Assembly (NCBI GenBank): GCA_038277395.1
Contig: CM076189.1
Location: forward strand, 114,312,252-114,376,251
Direction of reading: 5' to 3'
Source of the DNA: Dryocosmus kuriphilus
Taxonomy: Eukaryota; Arthropoda; Insecta; Hymenoptera; Cynipidae
DNA: 64,000 nt
In this document: positions 1-11,079 of the stretch, piece after piece
Position numbering within the stretch: the first letter of the stretch is position 1
How the letters are laid out: the number at the start of each line of letters is the position of its first letter
Translations under genes and position numbers: made by a program
The notes under the pieces: model-generated
What the model was told of the DNA's origin: nothing
Databases searched by the model: none
The model's input: the letters and a program-made list of their open reading frames with translations, nothing else

Positions 1-124
1 TTGTTCTTCTTCTTGTCCTCACCCTATAAATCCTCCTCCACAGTTGCAGCAAGCGTAGAAAGGATTTTCTGATTCGAGAAAAATCAACTAACCTATGATA
101 TCAATATATGTAGCTGAATATTAA
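1..124. repeat. Intron segment duplicated at 2848-2969
   Basis: This segment (CCTATAAATCCTCCTCCAC, then GCAAGCGTAGAAAGGATT) recurs with few changes at about 2848-2969. In both places it leads straight into a TTTTCATT-type array. It is the edge of an earlier copy of the composite intron unit whose microexon would lie upstream of the window. No gene is visible in it. Confidence 0.7.
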
Positions 125-316
125 GGATGTCATTCCTTTACTTCATCTTCCTCTTATTCTCATTTTCATTCTTTAATTTTCGGTTTCCTATTTATTTTCT
201 TTTAATTTTTAGTGCCATTTTCATTTTTATTCACATCCATTCCCGTCTTTGTTTAATTTTATTTAATTTTCAGTGTTATTATCATTTCTTTTCAATTTTA
301 GTTTCAATCTCATTTC
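125..316. repeat. Block A array, (TTTTCATTTCATT)n
   Basis: Degenerate T-rich tandem array of TTTTCATT and TTTTAATTTTCAGTG motifs, the same type as at 2970-3640, 36136-36488 and 46936-47494. The hydrophobic 102-residue reading frame across it is a by-product of TTT, CAT and ATT codons. The array stops abruptly at the LINE fragment. Confidence 0.75.
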
Positions 317-2142
317 CCGAGGTATTTAAACTCATTAACTCTTTCAAATTTAATATTTTTCGACCATTAGATCCCCCTCTTCATTGCTTTGTTCCGATCT
401 GTCGACGATCAAAAATTTTGCCTTCGATTCGCTAACTTCTAAACCCATTTTCTTGGTTTTTGTGATCAAGATTTCCACATTTTTAGCTACCATTTTTTAT
501 AATCCCCGAGTAAGTCGTGATCATCCGCATATCCCAGAATGCGTATTATCCCATTGAGGGTAGCACCGGACTGATTTGTTTGTACTTCTCTGATCACGTA
601 TTATGAAACTAAGTTGAAAAGATGCACGAAAGCGCATCGCCCTGTTTCAGGCCATCGAGGATCAAAAACTCTTCAGATAAGCTTCCGTTTACGCGTATCC
701 TATCCTTACTGCCGCTTAAGCAAACTTCGATAAGTCTAACCAGTTTCCTTGGTACATCCAAGAATTCCAGAATCCAGTATATTCCGGCGCGTATAATAGA
801 GTCTTAATCTTTTTTGAAGTCGGTAAATAGCTGATGTATTGCTTCATTCAATTTCCAATTCTTTTATAGCAGTTGTCTAATTGTAAAGACTTGATCGCTT
901 GTAGTCCGGTTTTGGCAGAATCCACACTGGTAATCCCCACCGATTTCCTCAGCAAAAGTGTTTAGTCTGTCTAGGATTACATTGGACATGATCTTCTAGC
1001 ACGAAGGCACAAGTGAAATTCCCCGATAATTGTCACATTTCGTTTCATCGCCTTTTTTAAGAATGGGTATAATAATAGAGGCATTCCACTCCTCCGGTAA
1101 GCGTTCTCCTTTCCAGATTGTGCCATTAAATTTACAAATTTGCCTTGTGAGGCGAGGGCCGTCATTTTTTATCTGTTCTGATGGTAGTTTGTCAATGACC
1201 GCGGCTCTCTTATTTTTGAACTTTTTTATGGCCGTTTCTACTTCTCTATCAGTAGGCTCACCAATTAGTAGATCAGCAGTGTGGATTTCACCGAGATTAA
1301 CTTCAACGGGGTTTCGCGTACGTTCAATAGCTTATCGAAGTACTTTTTCCATAAATTTAGTCTTTCTGCCGCATCAGCTTTAAGATTGCCATTCTCGTCC
1401 CTCATTACTTCCGTTCTACTTTGAAACACATTCCTTATAAAATTGATTCGCCTGTACATCTCACGCTGGTTATTTTGTTTATTATGAGTGTCTATTGCTA
1501 GTACTTTATTCTTTTCGTACTCCCTTTTCTTGGATCTGTAAGACCTTTTTGTACTTTTAATAATCACGAGATACTTCTTATGTGTTTGATCGCACTTATT
1601 TTGTAAACTAATTTCTTTGGCCTTCGTTCGCTTTTTAAACCATAGTTTGTACTCTTTGTCGAACCACGGTTTGCTTTTGGTCACTTTCTTCAAACCTATA
1701 GTACTTTTCGCGGCTGTCTTTGTCACCTCCTTCATATTGCCCCACGGGGTTTTCGGGTCCTTCTCATAATTGTCGCTATCGTCTCCCTGTTTTTAAAGAG
1801 CACGGAAACTGTTAGAAATCTTTACTTTATAATTCAATATTTCTGTTGGCATTTTAAACTTATCTATATTGAAATGTACTGCTGGCTCTGGAGGGCCAGT
1901 TTTCTTATTTAACGCTAGTCTAGGTCTTTCTTCTGCTATCACAAGAAAGTGGTCTGAATTTAAATCCGCTCCCCTGTAAGATCTTGTATCGAGAATGTTT
2001 GTATGACGTCTTCTGTCAATTAAAACGTGATCAATCTGATTTTGAGTGATACCATCTGGTGATGACCAGGTGGCCTTAAGTATATTTTTATGCTTGAATT
2101 AGTATGTGCTTTTGAAAACGAGGTTCTTTGAAGCTGCAACGT
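316..2142 (-). mobile_element. LINE fragment, same family as the 16987-20634 copy
   Basis: Minus-strand non-LTR retrotransposon fragment that aligns along its whole length with about 17648-19470 of the second copy. It carries reverse transcriptase motif V as YADD (520-531), thumb sequence and the EN-RT linker. Compared with the second copy it lacks most of the endonuclease and the C-terminal part plus 3' tail, so both ends are missing. Frames are broken repeatedly. The left edge abuts array A; the right edge (near 2142) abuts the bridge block of the host intron. I see no target-site duplication, so deletion after insertion is likely. Confidence 0.8.
1265..1735 (-). pseudogene. LINE EN-RT linker and N-terminal RT remnant
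   Basis: 156-residue frame within the LINE fragment. It is Lys/Arg-rich (KSKPWFDKEYKLWFKKRTKA, then NKCDQTHKKYL) and ends in LNLWKKYFDKLLNVRE, the pattern that precedes the RT fingers in RTE/Jockey-like LINEs. A close homologue is at 18849-19067 in the second copy. Downstream on the minus strand, RT pieces continue in other frames at about 977-1165 and on to the YADD near 525. Not functional: no complete ORF, and both element ends are missing. Confidence 0.7.
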
Positions 2143-2969
2143 GTACAGAATGTGACAGAAAAGATCTTAAAAATCCTTTTTTCTAAATCAGGGGTCTGAA
2201 AACCTGGATATTTGATGAAAAATTGGTGGGTTAAAATTTACATACATTTAATGCCTTCTCTGATGTAAATGTAAAAAATTATGCTCTCAGGGCATCTTTT
2301 TGTATTTTAAGCTGGTCGATTTGAGCCAATATAAAATCGCACCTTTAACAAATTTTGTTAAAGATATGTTGACTTTTGATTAAAACGAAACATTGAGCTC
2401 CCTTAAAAAAGAGCCGCAGATACTTTTTTCTTTTTGGACTCAAAATGATCGTGACCTGTCCCAGAATTTCTGATTCTATTTCCGTGATCCAGTCATACTG
2501 GATCCACTGTGTTCTTTAATATAACTATTCGTAAATTTTATAATTTACTTTAACTTTTATAATAAATAACGCCTTTCTTACCAATTAGGTTCGGCGTCTG
2601 CATCTAGATCTGGATCTGGAGAATTAGAGCTGACTCTTGGACAGGGCACAAAACATTCAACGGGAAGGGCCCAACACCAAATCATCATTCGTATGTAAAT
2701 ATGCTGGGGGATTCCGAATTAGTTGTTTATCTCAGATGTGCAAAAATAATTTAAAGTCTTTCCTACATACTTCTCAGATATCTAAGAATACCCAAAGTTT
2801 TGAGTACTTTATTTAACTAAATTCTCATCTTCCTCCTGGACCTTGTCCTTCTTCTTATCCTCATCCTATAAATCCTCCTCCACATTTGCAGCAAGCGTAG
2901 AAAGGATTCTCTGATTCGAGAAACATCGATTAACCTATGATGTTAATCTATGTAGTTGAAAATTAAGGA
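2143..2969 (+). repeat. Bridge block, copy 1, of the composite intron unit
   Basis: Low-copy sequence that recurs at 35656-36135 and 46161-46935, and as a stub at 51256-51345. Shared landmarks are TTTTAA...CTGGTCGATTTGAGCCAAT, GATATGTTGA, CTTTTTGGACTCAAAATGA, TGGATCCACTGTG and, after the microexon, GGGGGATTCCGAATTAGTT followed by GCAAAAATAATTTAAAGTCT. Copy 1 carries the microexon at 2589-2690. The last 120 bases repeat positions 1-124. Confidence 0.75.
2589..2690 (+). CDS. Microexon of the plus-strand host gene (102 nt)
   Basis: Flanked by a good acceptor (GCCTTTCTTACCAATTAG) and donor (GTATGTAAAT). Read as two bases, 33 codons and one base, it is open and encodes a Ser/Gly-rich start (SASASRSGSGELELTLGQGT) and ends RAQHQIII. 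The 2+3n+1 arrangement is identical to that of the other microexons and of the 53634 terminal exon. The paralogous bridge block at 46161-46935 carries its exon at the same place. The function is unknown. The exon calls are mine from splice signals and phase; transcript data would settle them. Confidence 0.55.
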
Positions 2970-3640
2970 TGTCATTCCTTTATTTCATCTTCCTCTTCTT
3001 CTCGTTTTAATTGCTTTTTTTCTGTGTCATTTCATTTCCTTTCATTCTCAATGACATTTTTATTTCATTTTATTTTTAGTTTAGTTTTATCTTCATTCAC
3101 TTTCACTTCATTTTTAATGTAATTTTCATAATAATTTTTTTTTCATTTTCATTGTGATTTTCAATTGCGTTTTCATTCAATTTCGTTTTTATTATCATTT
3201 TTTCTTGGTTTTATTTTTATTTTCATCTTCATTTCAATTCCAATGTCATTTTCATTTCATTTTATTTTCTGTGTCCTTTCCTTTCGTTCTTAGTTTTATT
3301 TTAATTTTATATTCTTCGTAATTTTCAGTATTTCTTTTATTTCATTTTACTCTGAGTGTCACATTCTCCCTTTCTTAATTTCTGTCCCTACTTTCATTTC
3401 ATCTTTAATCTCGTTTCTATTTCATCTTATCTTCATTGCCATTCTCTTCTTATTTCATTTACAGAGTTCTTTCACTTCCTTTTCATTTTTAGTGTTAGTT
3501 TGATTTTCATTCACTTTCATTCTCGTTTTTCTTTCATTCTATATAATTTGACGTGTTATTTTCACTTCTTCTCTATTTCAGTGTCATCCTCATTTCATTT
3601 TATATTTACTGTCATTTTCATTTGCTTACTGAAATTTTGA
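2970..3640. repeat. Block A array, (TTTTCATTTCATTTTCAGTGTCA)n
   Basis: About 670 bp of degenerate T-rich repeats built from TTTTCATTTCATTTT, TTTTTAGTGT and TTTCAGTGTCATT. Hydrophobic reading frames at 3356-3640 are artefacts of the repeat. It precedes a short block B array, the same A-to-B order as at 36.1 and 46.9 kb. Confidence 0.8.
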
Positions 3641-3790
3641 AAAGACTGCCAAAGACCACGAAAGATTGCGAAGGTTCCAAAATACCTCAAGAAGCTTCAA
3701 AGGTTTCAAAAGTTTTAAAAGACTTCGTAGACGTAAAAGACTTCAAGTACTTGAGAAGACTTCAAAAGACTTCGGAATTAGGTGTAAGCC
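3641..3790. repeat. Short block B array, (ACTTCAAAAG)n
   Basis: Roughly 10-bp repeats of CTTCAAAAGA and GACTTC, here only about 150 bp long and ending at a junction with GC-richer sequence near 3790. Same array type as 36489-39060. Confidence 0.75.
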
Positions 3791-4319
3791 TGAAGTCTTC
3801 GGTGGTTAACCCTCGCGTTCCTGCTAAGTTCCTTTTAAAAATTAACTTATACATTCCTGTTGTTTGTGCAGAAGGAAAAAGATCGGTTTCCAATGTTAGA
3901 AGATTCTTAGTGATGGGACCTTACCCGGCTGTTGCGTAACTTTACCAGTTTTACCGGTATTGACTGTCGTAGAGCATGATCTCACCTGGGAAGGGAAAAG
4001 AATGTGGACGCCAAGAGATGAATGTGAACACAAGCAGAAACACGGGCCCGGATGTTTAAGTAGGGCAATCGTCAACGCGGTTACTACGGTCCCATCTCAG
4101 AACAAACGAAGACTGAACGGAACTGCGGGCGAGCGACGAGGCCCGCAGAACACCACTCGCTCGGGAATCTTCGTAGATACCCGGACAGGCCGAAACGATC
4201 CGCGCCACTCGCCTCGCCTTGTAACGGCCCTGATACCCCCCCCCCCCCCCCAAACAGAGTTCAGGTGTATACCCGGAAAATTGAATCCCTCGAAGGCCCG
4301 GCACTAGCAGTTCTTCCCC
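3791..4319. other. GC-richer spacer with a C16 run, no recognised gene
   Basis: About 530 bp of moderate GC inserted between intron repeats. A run of 16 C lies at 4236-4251. A 115-residue plus-strand frame (3960-4307) has no features I recognise and runs through the C tract. It is probably the 5' or UTR part of the retroelement remnant to its right, but nothing in it proves that. Confidence 0.4.
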
Positions 4320-5110
4320 AATATGAACAGAACTGCCTGGGCCACGGCTAGCAGACTAAGAAGCCACCCCCTCCTCAGCTTTCCCTTAAACTACTCCCAT
4401 TTCTTTGCCTTTCCACTCTCAACATCCGCCACTCCTCTTCCACCCTCAATGCTTCCTCCTCTGCTTAACTTTCCAAACTTTGCTTCGCCTCCCTTCGCTC
4501 CCGCTCCTGCCTCTCCCATACCTCCCTGAACGTCCTTCGCCCCACTGTTCTTCCCTCTTCCAATTTCCTTTCCTTTTTTCCTCCTCTTCCCTCGCCTTTG
4601 CCCTTATCTCCCTTGCTCTTTCTTCGAAATCCATCCTGAATTCTAGGGAGTGCTCTAACGCTCCCCTTTCGAACTCAAGAGTGAGTTCCCAGACCCTTAT
4701 CATTGAGTCCTCTGCCGCCTCCTCCCCCATATCCGACTGTTCTGTGGTCGAAGGCGAAGGCGACGGCGGCGGTGAGGGCGTTGTCGATGGTATTGGTGAC
4801 GGAACTGGTGAGGGTTCTGCTGACGGCGCTTGTGAGGGTGCTGGTGAAGGCGCTGCAGAGGGTGTCTATGCCGGCGTTGGTGACGTTTTCGGTGCTTTCT
4901 GCAACATTCGGTGGACGTGGCTATGAGGGTGGTATGGTATATCCCGCTCCCACACGTCCGCCCTTCTAAGGTCCAACCACTTCAGGGCCCTTTATGTTTT
5001 CTTATGCATTGCCGGGCTTCCCCTAGCAATCGATTCTGGCAGCAGCGATACCTTAGCCTATCCATTGCTGAAAAACTAATTGTCTTCTGTCCTAAATCTG
5101 TCCCTTGATT
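4320..5110 (-). pseudogene. Possible LINE ORF1 remnant with Pro-Ser repeat
   Basis: On the minus strand a proline/serine-rich stretch (PSPxPS repeats, about 4752-4862) leads into a highly charged, probably coiled-coil segment (MGEEAAEDSMIRVWELTLEF, then EERAREIRAKAREEEEKRK; 4446-4730), with basic Gly/Arg at the end. This looks like the N-terminal half of a LINE ORF1. The charged part resembles in style, not obviously in sequence, the ORF1 region of the 9386-13266 LINE. Stops interrupt the upstream part. On the plus strand the same repeat reads as Gly-Glu/Asp. The coding strand is therefore an inference. Confidence 0.35.
4752..4862. repeat. About 12-bp GC-rich minisatellite
   Basis: Tandem units close to GGTGAGGGTNCTGNTGACGG, roughly nine copies. 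The minus strand reads PSP/APS repeats and the plus strand GEG/ADG repeats. It lies in an otherwise AT-rich window. Confidence 0.65.
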
Positions 5111-5275
5111 ATGGAGTTGGCATTCTGTTTTGGAGTATGGAGTATGTCAAAACTACATGAAACCACATATCCATTTCCCGCTGCCATTCTTACAGTCAAA
5201 ACCACTAAATTTATCTTTACTCTATGTCTTACTTTTATGCCCGTGACCTTATTTAATTAAATTCCAATTCCCTAT
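5111..5275. other. Spacer, nothing recognised
   Basis: AT-rich spacer between the ORF1-like remnant and the gypsy remnant. A polypyrimidine-AG (near 5208-5212) is present but no donor gives an open exon in the phase used by the host gene. Confidence 0.4.
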
Positions 5276-5779
5276 CCTGCTCCCCTATGGTCATCTGGTC
5301 AACATCTAGTTTTATTTCGTACTCACTCTCTTTTGCTTTTATTATTTCGATGTTTAGTAATTTTTGAATTTGCTTGTTTATCAATTCCCAGTTAACCTGT
5401 GTGTACGTCTGACTTTCGGTGTCTGGAGTTGTAAAATTATTTTTTAGCCTCTAAGGTTTGTCATTGCAAAACGTACCATGAATTACGTAAATTATTCTGG
5501 GTATTAATTTTTTACAAAATCGGCATTTGAGTCGGTCTTGATTTTCCCCAATCTTGCTTTCCAATAGTTAAATTGCTTCTTCCATTTGGTTTCCCAGTTT
5601 TCCTCCATGTTTCCCTTATTCTTGTCACAGAAATAATTCTGTTTCCATTATGTGCACCTTTTTGCTACTAACTTAAAAATTCTAATTTTAGATCGTTGAT
5701 AGTGAATTCCCCAATATTCTTCCCCTTAAGGTTTTTCAGTTCATAGATTGTGGGGAAATTTTTCGTTTATTATTAGATG

Positions 5780-6560
5780 GACCCCCTTCGTAACTGCTTT
5801 ATTTGACAGTTTGTTACATCTTTTAGTACTTTTTCTCCCTTTTTATATTCTACTTCTCCCCTTCTTAGATTGCACCTTGTAGCTTGTTTTTCGTTAGCTT
5901 CGTTCAAATTCCTTTAGACTTCTTTCTTTATTAACTGTAATCTTTTAAGCCTGTCAGTCCACTTTTCTAAGCTTTGAAATTCAATCACGTTATCCGCTTC
6001 TAGATTTCTTTTAAGGGATTTTAGTGGTTCTAATTCGCGGCCTAAATATATGAATGCAGGGGTGAATCATTTCGTCGCGTTTCTGCTCGTATTTATCGAA
6101 AGTTGTAGGTCCAGTATGTGTTTATCCCACGTCATATGATCGATATCTACGTAGGCTTTAATTATTTCTATTTCTGCCTTTTTGAGTGCCTAATTCCGAA
6201 TTTTTCCGTCTATTCAAATTCTGGTTCTATTTACAAATCCTTTGCCATTATACATATGGAGAATCCGCAATGTCCCCAACGTGAAATTGCACTTTATGAA
6301 ATTCTGACTCTATTGCTGTTCCGTTTGCTTTTCTAATAGGAATAATTTCTACCCATTTTTAGAAAATATCCACGAAACCTAATGTGTACTGATTTTTTCC
6401 CTTCTTCGTTGTTGTCAATGGTACCATGACATCTGCGTCAATCATGGTCCAAGGTTCTGCTACAACTCTTTTTCCCATTAGCCCTATTTCTACCTGGTTA
6501 TTCGGTTTTGTTCTCTGATATACCGTACAGTTTTTTGCGTATTTTATTATCAACGAATAA
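5780..6560 (-). pseudogene. Gypsy integrase, broken
   Basis: Minus-strand frame 6359-6553 contains the end of the HHCC zinc-binding region (KNCTVYQRTKPNN) followed by the start of the catalytic core (WTMIDADVMVPL, GFVDIF), including the first catalytic Asp. Toward lower coordinates the frame changes several times. About 5800-5950 encodes the typical integrase tail (NEANEKQATR, then NLRRGEVEYKKGEKVL). Integrases of this family insert the element cDNA into the host chromosome. The frame breaks make it inactive. Confidence 0.7.
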
Positions 6561-6879
6561 ATACCTGGCAGGAAATAGTAATCTGAAATTCTCGCATGCG
6601 TTTTCTCGGAACCTAAATGTCCTGCTTGTGTACTGTCGTGATTTTATTTTAGAACCTGATTTCGCAATTTTTTCGATGCAACGGGTTTCCGTGCGTCAGA
6701 GTCTGGTAATATAGTAGATCTTAAAGGTCCCGTTCTGTAAAAATACAGTTGAGAGTCTCAAGTTCGCCATTTTTCTTGTTCTGCGGGTCTTTTCTTGATT
6801 TGTCTTATTTTCGTGGAGTATCAGTCATCTGTCCATCGGCCCATCTGGATAGTCTTCCGGTTGGTTTTTTATGTTTATG

Positions 6880-7140
6880 GAGCCATTTTAATGGTAAATG
6901 GTCCTTAATGACTTTGAACCCCTAACCTTCGATGTATGGTCTAAACATTGTAATTGCCCAAACCACGGCGAAGCACTCCTTTTCGCAGGCCGAGTATCGA
7001 GCTTGCGTGTAGCTGAGGGCTCTACTCGCGTATGCTATCACACAATCTTTTCCCTCTGTGGTTTGAGTAAGTACGGCTCCTAAACCAGTAATACTTGCAT
7101 CTGTTTCTAGCTGAAAGGGAGTGCAAAATCTGGAACAGTT
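6880..7140 (-). pseudogene. Gypsy RNase H, frame open
   Basis: Minus-strand frame with the RNase H signature LETDASITGLGAVLTQ (first catalytic Asp in TDAS) and the downstream YSACEKECFAVVWA motif (catalytic Glu). RNase H degrades the RNA strand of the RNA-DNA hybrid during reverse transcription. It is open for about 65 codons but isolated from its RT by stops, and a stop follows the PYIEG motif. Confidence 0.7.
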
Positions 7141-7159
7141 TGAATTGGTGCTGTAGTTA

Positions 7160-7930
7160 AAAGATCCTTAACGTTTTGAAATGATTCGTTTTGTTCCAAT
7201 CCCTAATCCCATGCCTGTTTCCTTTTTAATAACCTTTGTAGTGGTTCAATCACTTCTGAAAATTTTTTTATGAATTTCCTATAGCAGCTAGTCATTACTA
7301 TTATTCTCTGGACCTGCTTAACCTTTTTTGGGCTTATGGTTCGATTTTGGCATTGTCTTCCTGTAAGCCTTCTTCATTAACTTTGAAACCCAAATACATT
7401 ATTTCTGAGCGGCCAAATTCACATTTAACTGGACTGACCGTTGAGTTTGCCTTATTTAATTTACCCAGAACTATATTCAAATTTCTTAAATGATGCTCAA
7501 AATTTTCTATAACTAATTATGTCATCTAAAGGACAAAAAAAGTTTGAATTTAGATTTCGATAATGATTTTGTCCATAATCCTTAGGAAAGTGGTCGTCGC
7601 ATTTGTTAGAACAAATGTCATTCTGCTAACTTCAAATACACCATTACCGGGTATTGTGAATGCTGTAATGGGACTTGAATTTTCTTGTAAAGTAGTTGGT
7701 AAATATGCCATTTTTAAATCAATTTTTGAGGTAAATTTTTTGCCCTCAGTGTGTCTAAATCTTTGGCCATGAGTGGTATCGGATAGAGATCTTTTTTGGC
7801 TACAATATTTACTTTGCGGAAATCAAGACAGGACCTGTCTTCCCCGTCTGGTTTTTCAATCACGGAGGTTGGATTTGACCAATCTGAGTGAGAATGTCTT
7901 ATTATTCGCTGTTCTAATAATTTTTTCACT
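7160..7930 (-). pseudogene. Gypsy reverse transcriptase, broken
   Basis: Frame 7714-7929 shows the RT entry motifs: LLEQRIIRHSHSDWSNPTSV, then KPDGEDRSCLDFRKVN and DLYPIP. The catalytic motif V reads LDDI at 7518-7529 but in another frame, with a stop soon after. Then comes the KCEFGRSEIMYLGFKV motif near 7390-7440. These are the conserved blocks of Ty3/gypsy RT in the usual order. Several frameshifts make it inactive. Confidence 0.75.
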
Positions 7931-8773
7931 TTGTTAAATATCTCTTCTTTAATTTTTGGACTTGTATGGTAATAGCGCTGTTTTATCGGGTTGTGTCCTT
8001 GAACATCGATTTTGTCCTTGGTTAAATGGGCTGCTCTTTGTTCTTTCTCTTGATAAATTTTAATTTTTTATTCCAATAATTTTTGTAATTGTGTTTCTTG
8101 ATTGTCGTTCAATTGAAGAATACACTCGCAAATTTCCGAATAGTAATTTTCCGCTTTTTCAACTTTGCCTGGCTGGTCAAATACGTTGTCTAACAAAATT
8201 TTCCTGTTTTTAAAACTAAACCATTGGTTTCTATTATTCTTTTAAACGAATTCGCTGACGTTTTCCACTTCTTTACGCTTTTTAAATTCAGCGACCTTAT
8301 TATCCTTGCTAAGGTTACTGCTGTTTCTCCTAATAAGATCCATGTTCTTGCTGTCTTCACTTTATCCAAATTATTATCCCTTCTGTTAACTTTCTTAAAC
8401 TTTCTTTTCCTAATCCAATTGTGCCTCGGGTTTCTTATTTTTCTCTGTTCTTTTGGGCAGAGATGTCTTCTAATGATTGGAGATTGATGCTGGTAGGGAT
8501 GCTCATTAAGTTAGGTATATCGTCGATAGGATTTTTTACAGGAATTTGTACATTTTGTGTTTTTTGGGATGGGTTTGGATTACTAGCCACTAGGGGGATT
8601 TCACTATTTTCTGTCTTGAGTTTCTTTCTTTCGGCTTCACTGTCGCTTCTCAAACTAATTTTTCCTCCGAATTTCAGTTTCGCTTCGTCGCCTTTATTTT
8701 CTTTCTTATAATCTAACTTACTTCTACAATTTACATTTATCCTATCCTTTTTATCCTTATTATACTTATTATC

Positions 8774-9230
8774 CTAACTATCCTTATCATCCTTATTATC
8801 CCTATTATCCTTATTATCCTTCTTCGTAGTTCCAGGTTCTCTTTTGGTTTTGAGGGAACCTTCTGTGATTCGGAGGGGCAAATGGTTGGGTTGTGCTTCC
8901 ATTGGATAGCATGTGGGTGGGTTACCTGGTATCCACCGGGTCTCTAAGGCATAGTCCAGAGTCATTCGTATGCTCTTCAGCATATCTGCGCCTAATATTC
9001 CTACCGAATTTAGTTTAAGGGCAAACCTGAAAAGTACATGTTTAACTTTCCTACCTATTAAAATGGGGATGAATACTGTCCTATTATTTCCACATTTCCT
9101 CCGTTAGCTACTAATAGGCTATTCGAATCTGGTTCAAAAATATTAAATTTTGTCTTCTTAATTTCTGCTATCAATTCCTTTTCCACGTAGGAACTGGTGT
9201 AGCTTGCGTTTGCAACATTATCCGCGGTTT
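8774..9230 (-). pseudogene. Gypsy protease region and charged linker
   Basis: Minus strand from about 9230 down: a stretch ending LLVANGGNVEIIG, then near 8950-9020 the protease C-terminal signature (NSVGILGADMLKS, TLDYA). It is followed by a repetitive KDNKDNRDNKDDKD linker at 8774-8830, which corresponds to an ATTATCC-type short repeat in the DNA. The catalytic D-S/T-G motif is not clearly visible, so the N-terminal half of the protease may be lost. Confidence 0.5.
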
Positions 9231-9310
9231 CCGAATTATTGCCCAGGTTGTTTTGCCTAATTTCTTTGATTTTCAAACTTTGGTTTTTATTCCAGGTATT
9301 TGATTTTTGG

Positions 9311-9385
9311 GAATTTTTATGAAAAGAATTCAATATGAATTTAATATAAATTGAAAATAATTGAAGCCAAACATATGGTTTAAGG
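9311..9385 (+). repeat. Orphan scrap of the host pre-exon block
   Basis: AATTCAATATGAATTTAATA, then TTGAAAATAATTGAAGCC and AACATATGGTTTAAGGACGAG. It matches the block that precedes microexons at 21430-21495 and 22655-22730. This shows that the flanking gypsy and LINE sit within the same intron system. The microexon that should follow was lost at the LINE junction. Confidence 0.65.
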
Positions 9386-10490
9386 ACGAGCCTGACCACC
9401 AGTTCAAGACTGACCACACTAACACAACAAACATCCACACACTCATCCCCCAATCGTCCTTAAACCTTCTTTTTCCTATACTCCAGACTTGTAACATTAA
9501 TTTGCTCGCAGTTTCTAATCTCCTTCTCACCTGCAGCCCGTTTCCTTCTCTCGTTTCGAACCAATATCCTAGATATAAAAATTCATCCACAAAGTTCACC
9601 ACCACTCTATTTATCCCCCATTCGTACTCTAGACGACCACTTTTATTTCTGAAACACATCATCTTGGTCTTGTTCACATTCATCGTTAAACCCTTTTCTC
9701 TCACATGATCTTCAAACACTCACATCAACAAATTCATACCCCTTTCATCATCCGCTAGTAGCACTACATCATCTGCATAAGCTAGTGAATACATTTTTCC
9801 TGTTCTTAATATTGTCCCCCCTTTCCCTTTCCTCTCCAACTTCTCCTCTAAATCTGCCAGAAGGATACTGAACAGAAGCAGGCTCAACGGACATCCTTGC
9901 CTAAACCCATTCCCGTCCAGATTTCCTCACCGTTCTGACCTCCTATCTTCATTCTTATCTTAGTCTCCACAAATATATATTTTAACCTCTCTATTAAAAC
10001 TTCGTCTACTCCTCTTTCTTTCAAGGGTGACCATAACATCCTCTGTGTAACTGTGTCAAATGTTGCCTTAAAGTCCACAAACAATGCGACTAGCTTTCCT
10101 CCCTTCTGACCTGGGTTCCTGTTGAATAGGTAGTTGAGCACGTAGACGTTATTTATGACTCCCATCCATTTTCGGAAACAAGTTTGGTTATTTGGTATAC
10201 TTACCTTTCCTTCCAACTGCCTTTCCAAACTCCTTCTAAGCACTTCCGCATAGATTTTATATCCCACAGACATGAGTGTAATACCCCTTTATTGGTCCAT
10301 ACTTTTCCCCTCCCCTTTCTTAATCACCGGTACTACCAGCCCTGTCTTCCATTCCTCTGGCCATCCTTCTTCTTCGCACACCTTATTACATATCCTCCAC
10401 ATTTCATTACTAACCCCTATTCCACTATATTTCATTGCTTTATTTTCCAAGCCATCTTCCCCTGTTGCCTTTATCTTTTCAAACCTGTAA
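9386..10490 (-). pseudogene. LINE reverse transcriptase, broken
   Basis: Frame 9884-10273 carries YKIYAEVLRRSLERQL, then NQTCFRKWMG, the VDFKATFDTV motif (RT catalytic Asp) and KIGGQNGEEIWTGMGL. The catalytic YADD lies at 9768-9779 in another frame, and 9330-9719 reads into MNVNKTKMMCFRNKSGR and YLGYWFE. The order of motifs matches the intact stretch at 26828-27682. Frameshifts separate the parts. Confidence 0.75.
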
Positions 10491-10862
10491 TCACCTCATT
10501 TACCTCATCCCTACTAATCTCGTTTACCTTATCCACGTCTCCATCTATTACCTTTCTCCATTCTCCACATACCCTGTATTCCACACCTCCTAACAACTCC
10601 TTAAGGTGCTTCGTCCATTCGTTCATTCCCATTTCTTCATATATACCCTTCTTCTTCCTCTTTTCCAATTTATCTCTTCCCATTCCCTCCCTTCCTTTAC
10701 TGCTCTCTCTACCTCTTCCATGTACCTTTCTTTGTCCTTGCGTCTTTTCTCCTTTATCATTCTTTCGTGCTTCCTCTTTCTCCTGTAGAGTTCTCCTTTT
10801 TCCATTCCTCCTTTATTCCATATTCTTATACACTCCTTCAACCTATCTTTATTTCCGTGCAT
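10471..10862 (-). pseudogene. LINE EN-RT linker
   Basis: Two overlapping minus-strand frames (10623-10862 and 10471-10683), very rich in Lys/Arg/Glu: KGGMEKGELYRRKRKHERMI, then DKVNEISRDEVNEVITGLKR. The latter precedes the RT fingers in this family and matches the 27.8-28.3 kb region of the sister copy. One frameshift separates them. Confidence 0.6.
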
Positions 10863-11079
10863 TCATCATCGCACCAACTTCTCCTAAGCTCTCTCCTATT
10901 TCTCTTGGTGTCACCTCTTCCCTTACCTTACAAATCACTCTTTTTAGCTTTCGTAACCGCGCGTCTACTCCTTTCTCTTCCAAACCCCATAACTCTTCGT
11001 TTTCTATTTTTTTTCTAAATTCTCTCAATCTTTCCTCCCCCAGCTACCCATTTTAAATTTCCTCCCTACCATTCTTTTC

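Larger units (their letters stand above)
5276..9310 (-). mobile_element. Ty3/gypsy retrotransposon remnant
   Basis: Minus-strand pol domains in order: aspartic protease (about 8930-9230), Lys/Asp/Asn-rich linker, reverse transcriptase (about 7160-7930), RNase H (about 6880-7130), integrase (about 6100-6560) and integrase tail (about 5780-5960). I see neither gag nor LTRs. Frameshifts and stops break every domain except a clean RNase H stretch. The right edge meets a scrap of host intron (9311-9385), so the element sits inside the host gene, antisense to it. Confidence 0.8.

Noticed and set aside
3356..3640. Hydrophobic small membrane protein in array A (also 127-435 and 47346-47603)
   Set aside because: Produced by TTT, CAT and ATT codons of the TTTTCATT repeat, with no conserved start between copies.
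10184..11056. 290-residue plus-strand frame rich in Ser, Phe, Leu and Pro
   Set aside because: It is the antisense of the LINE linker and RT (minus strand), whose recognisable motifs fix the coding strand. The same applies to plus-strand frames at 11279-11845 and 27102-28640.
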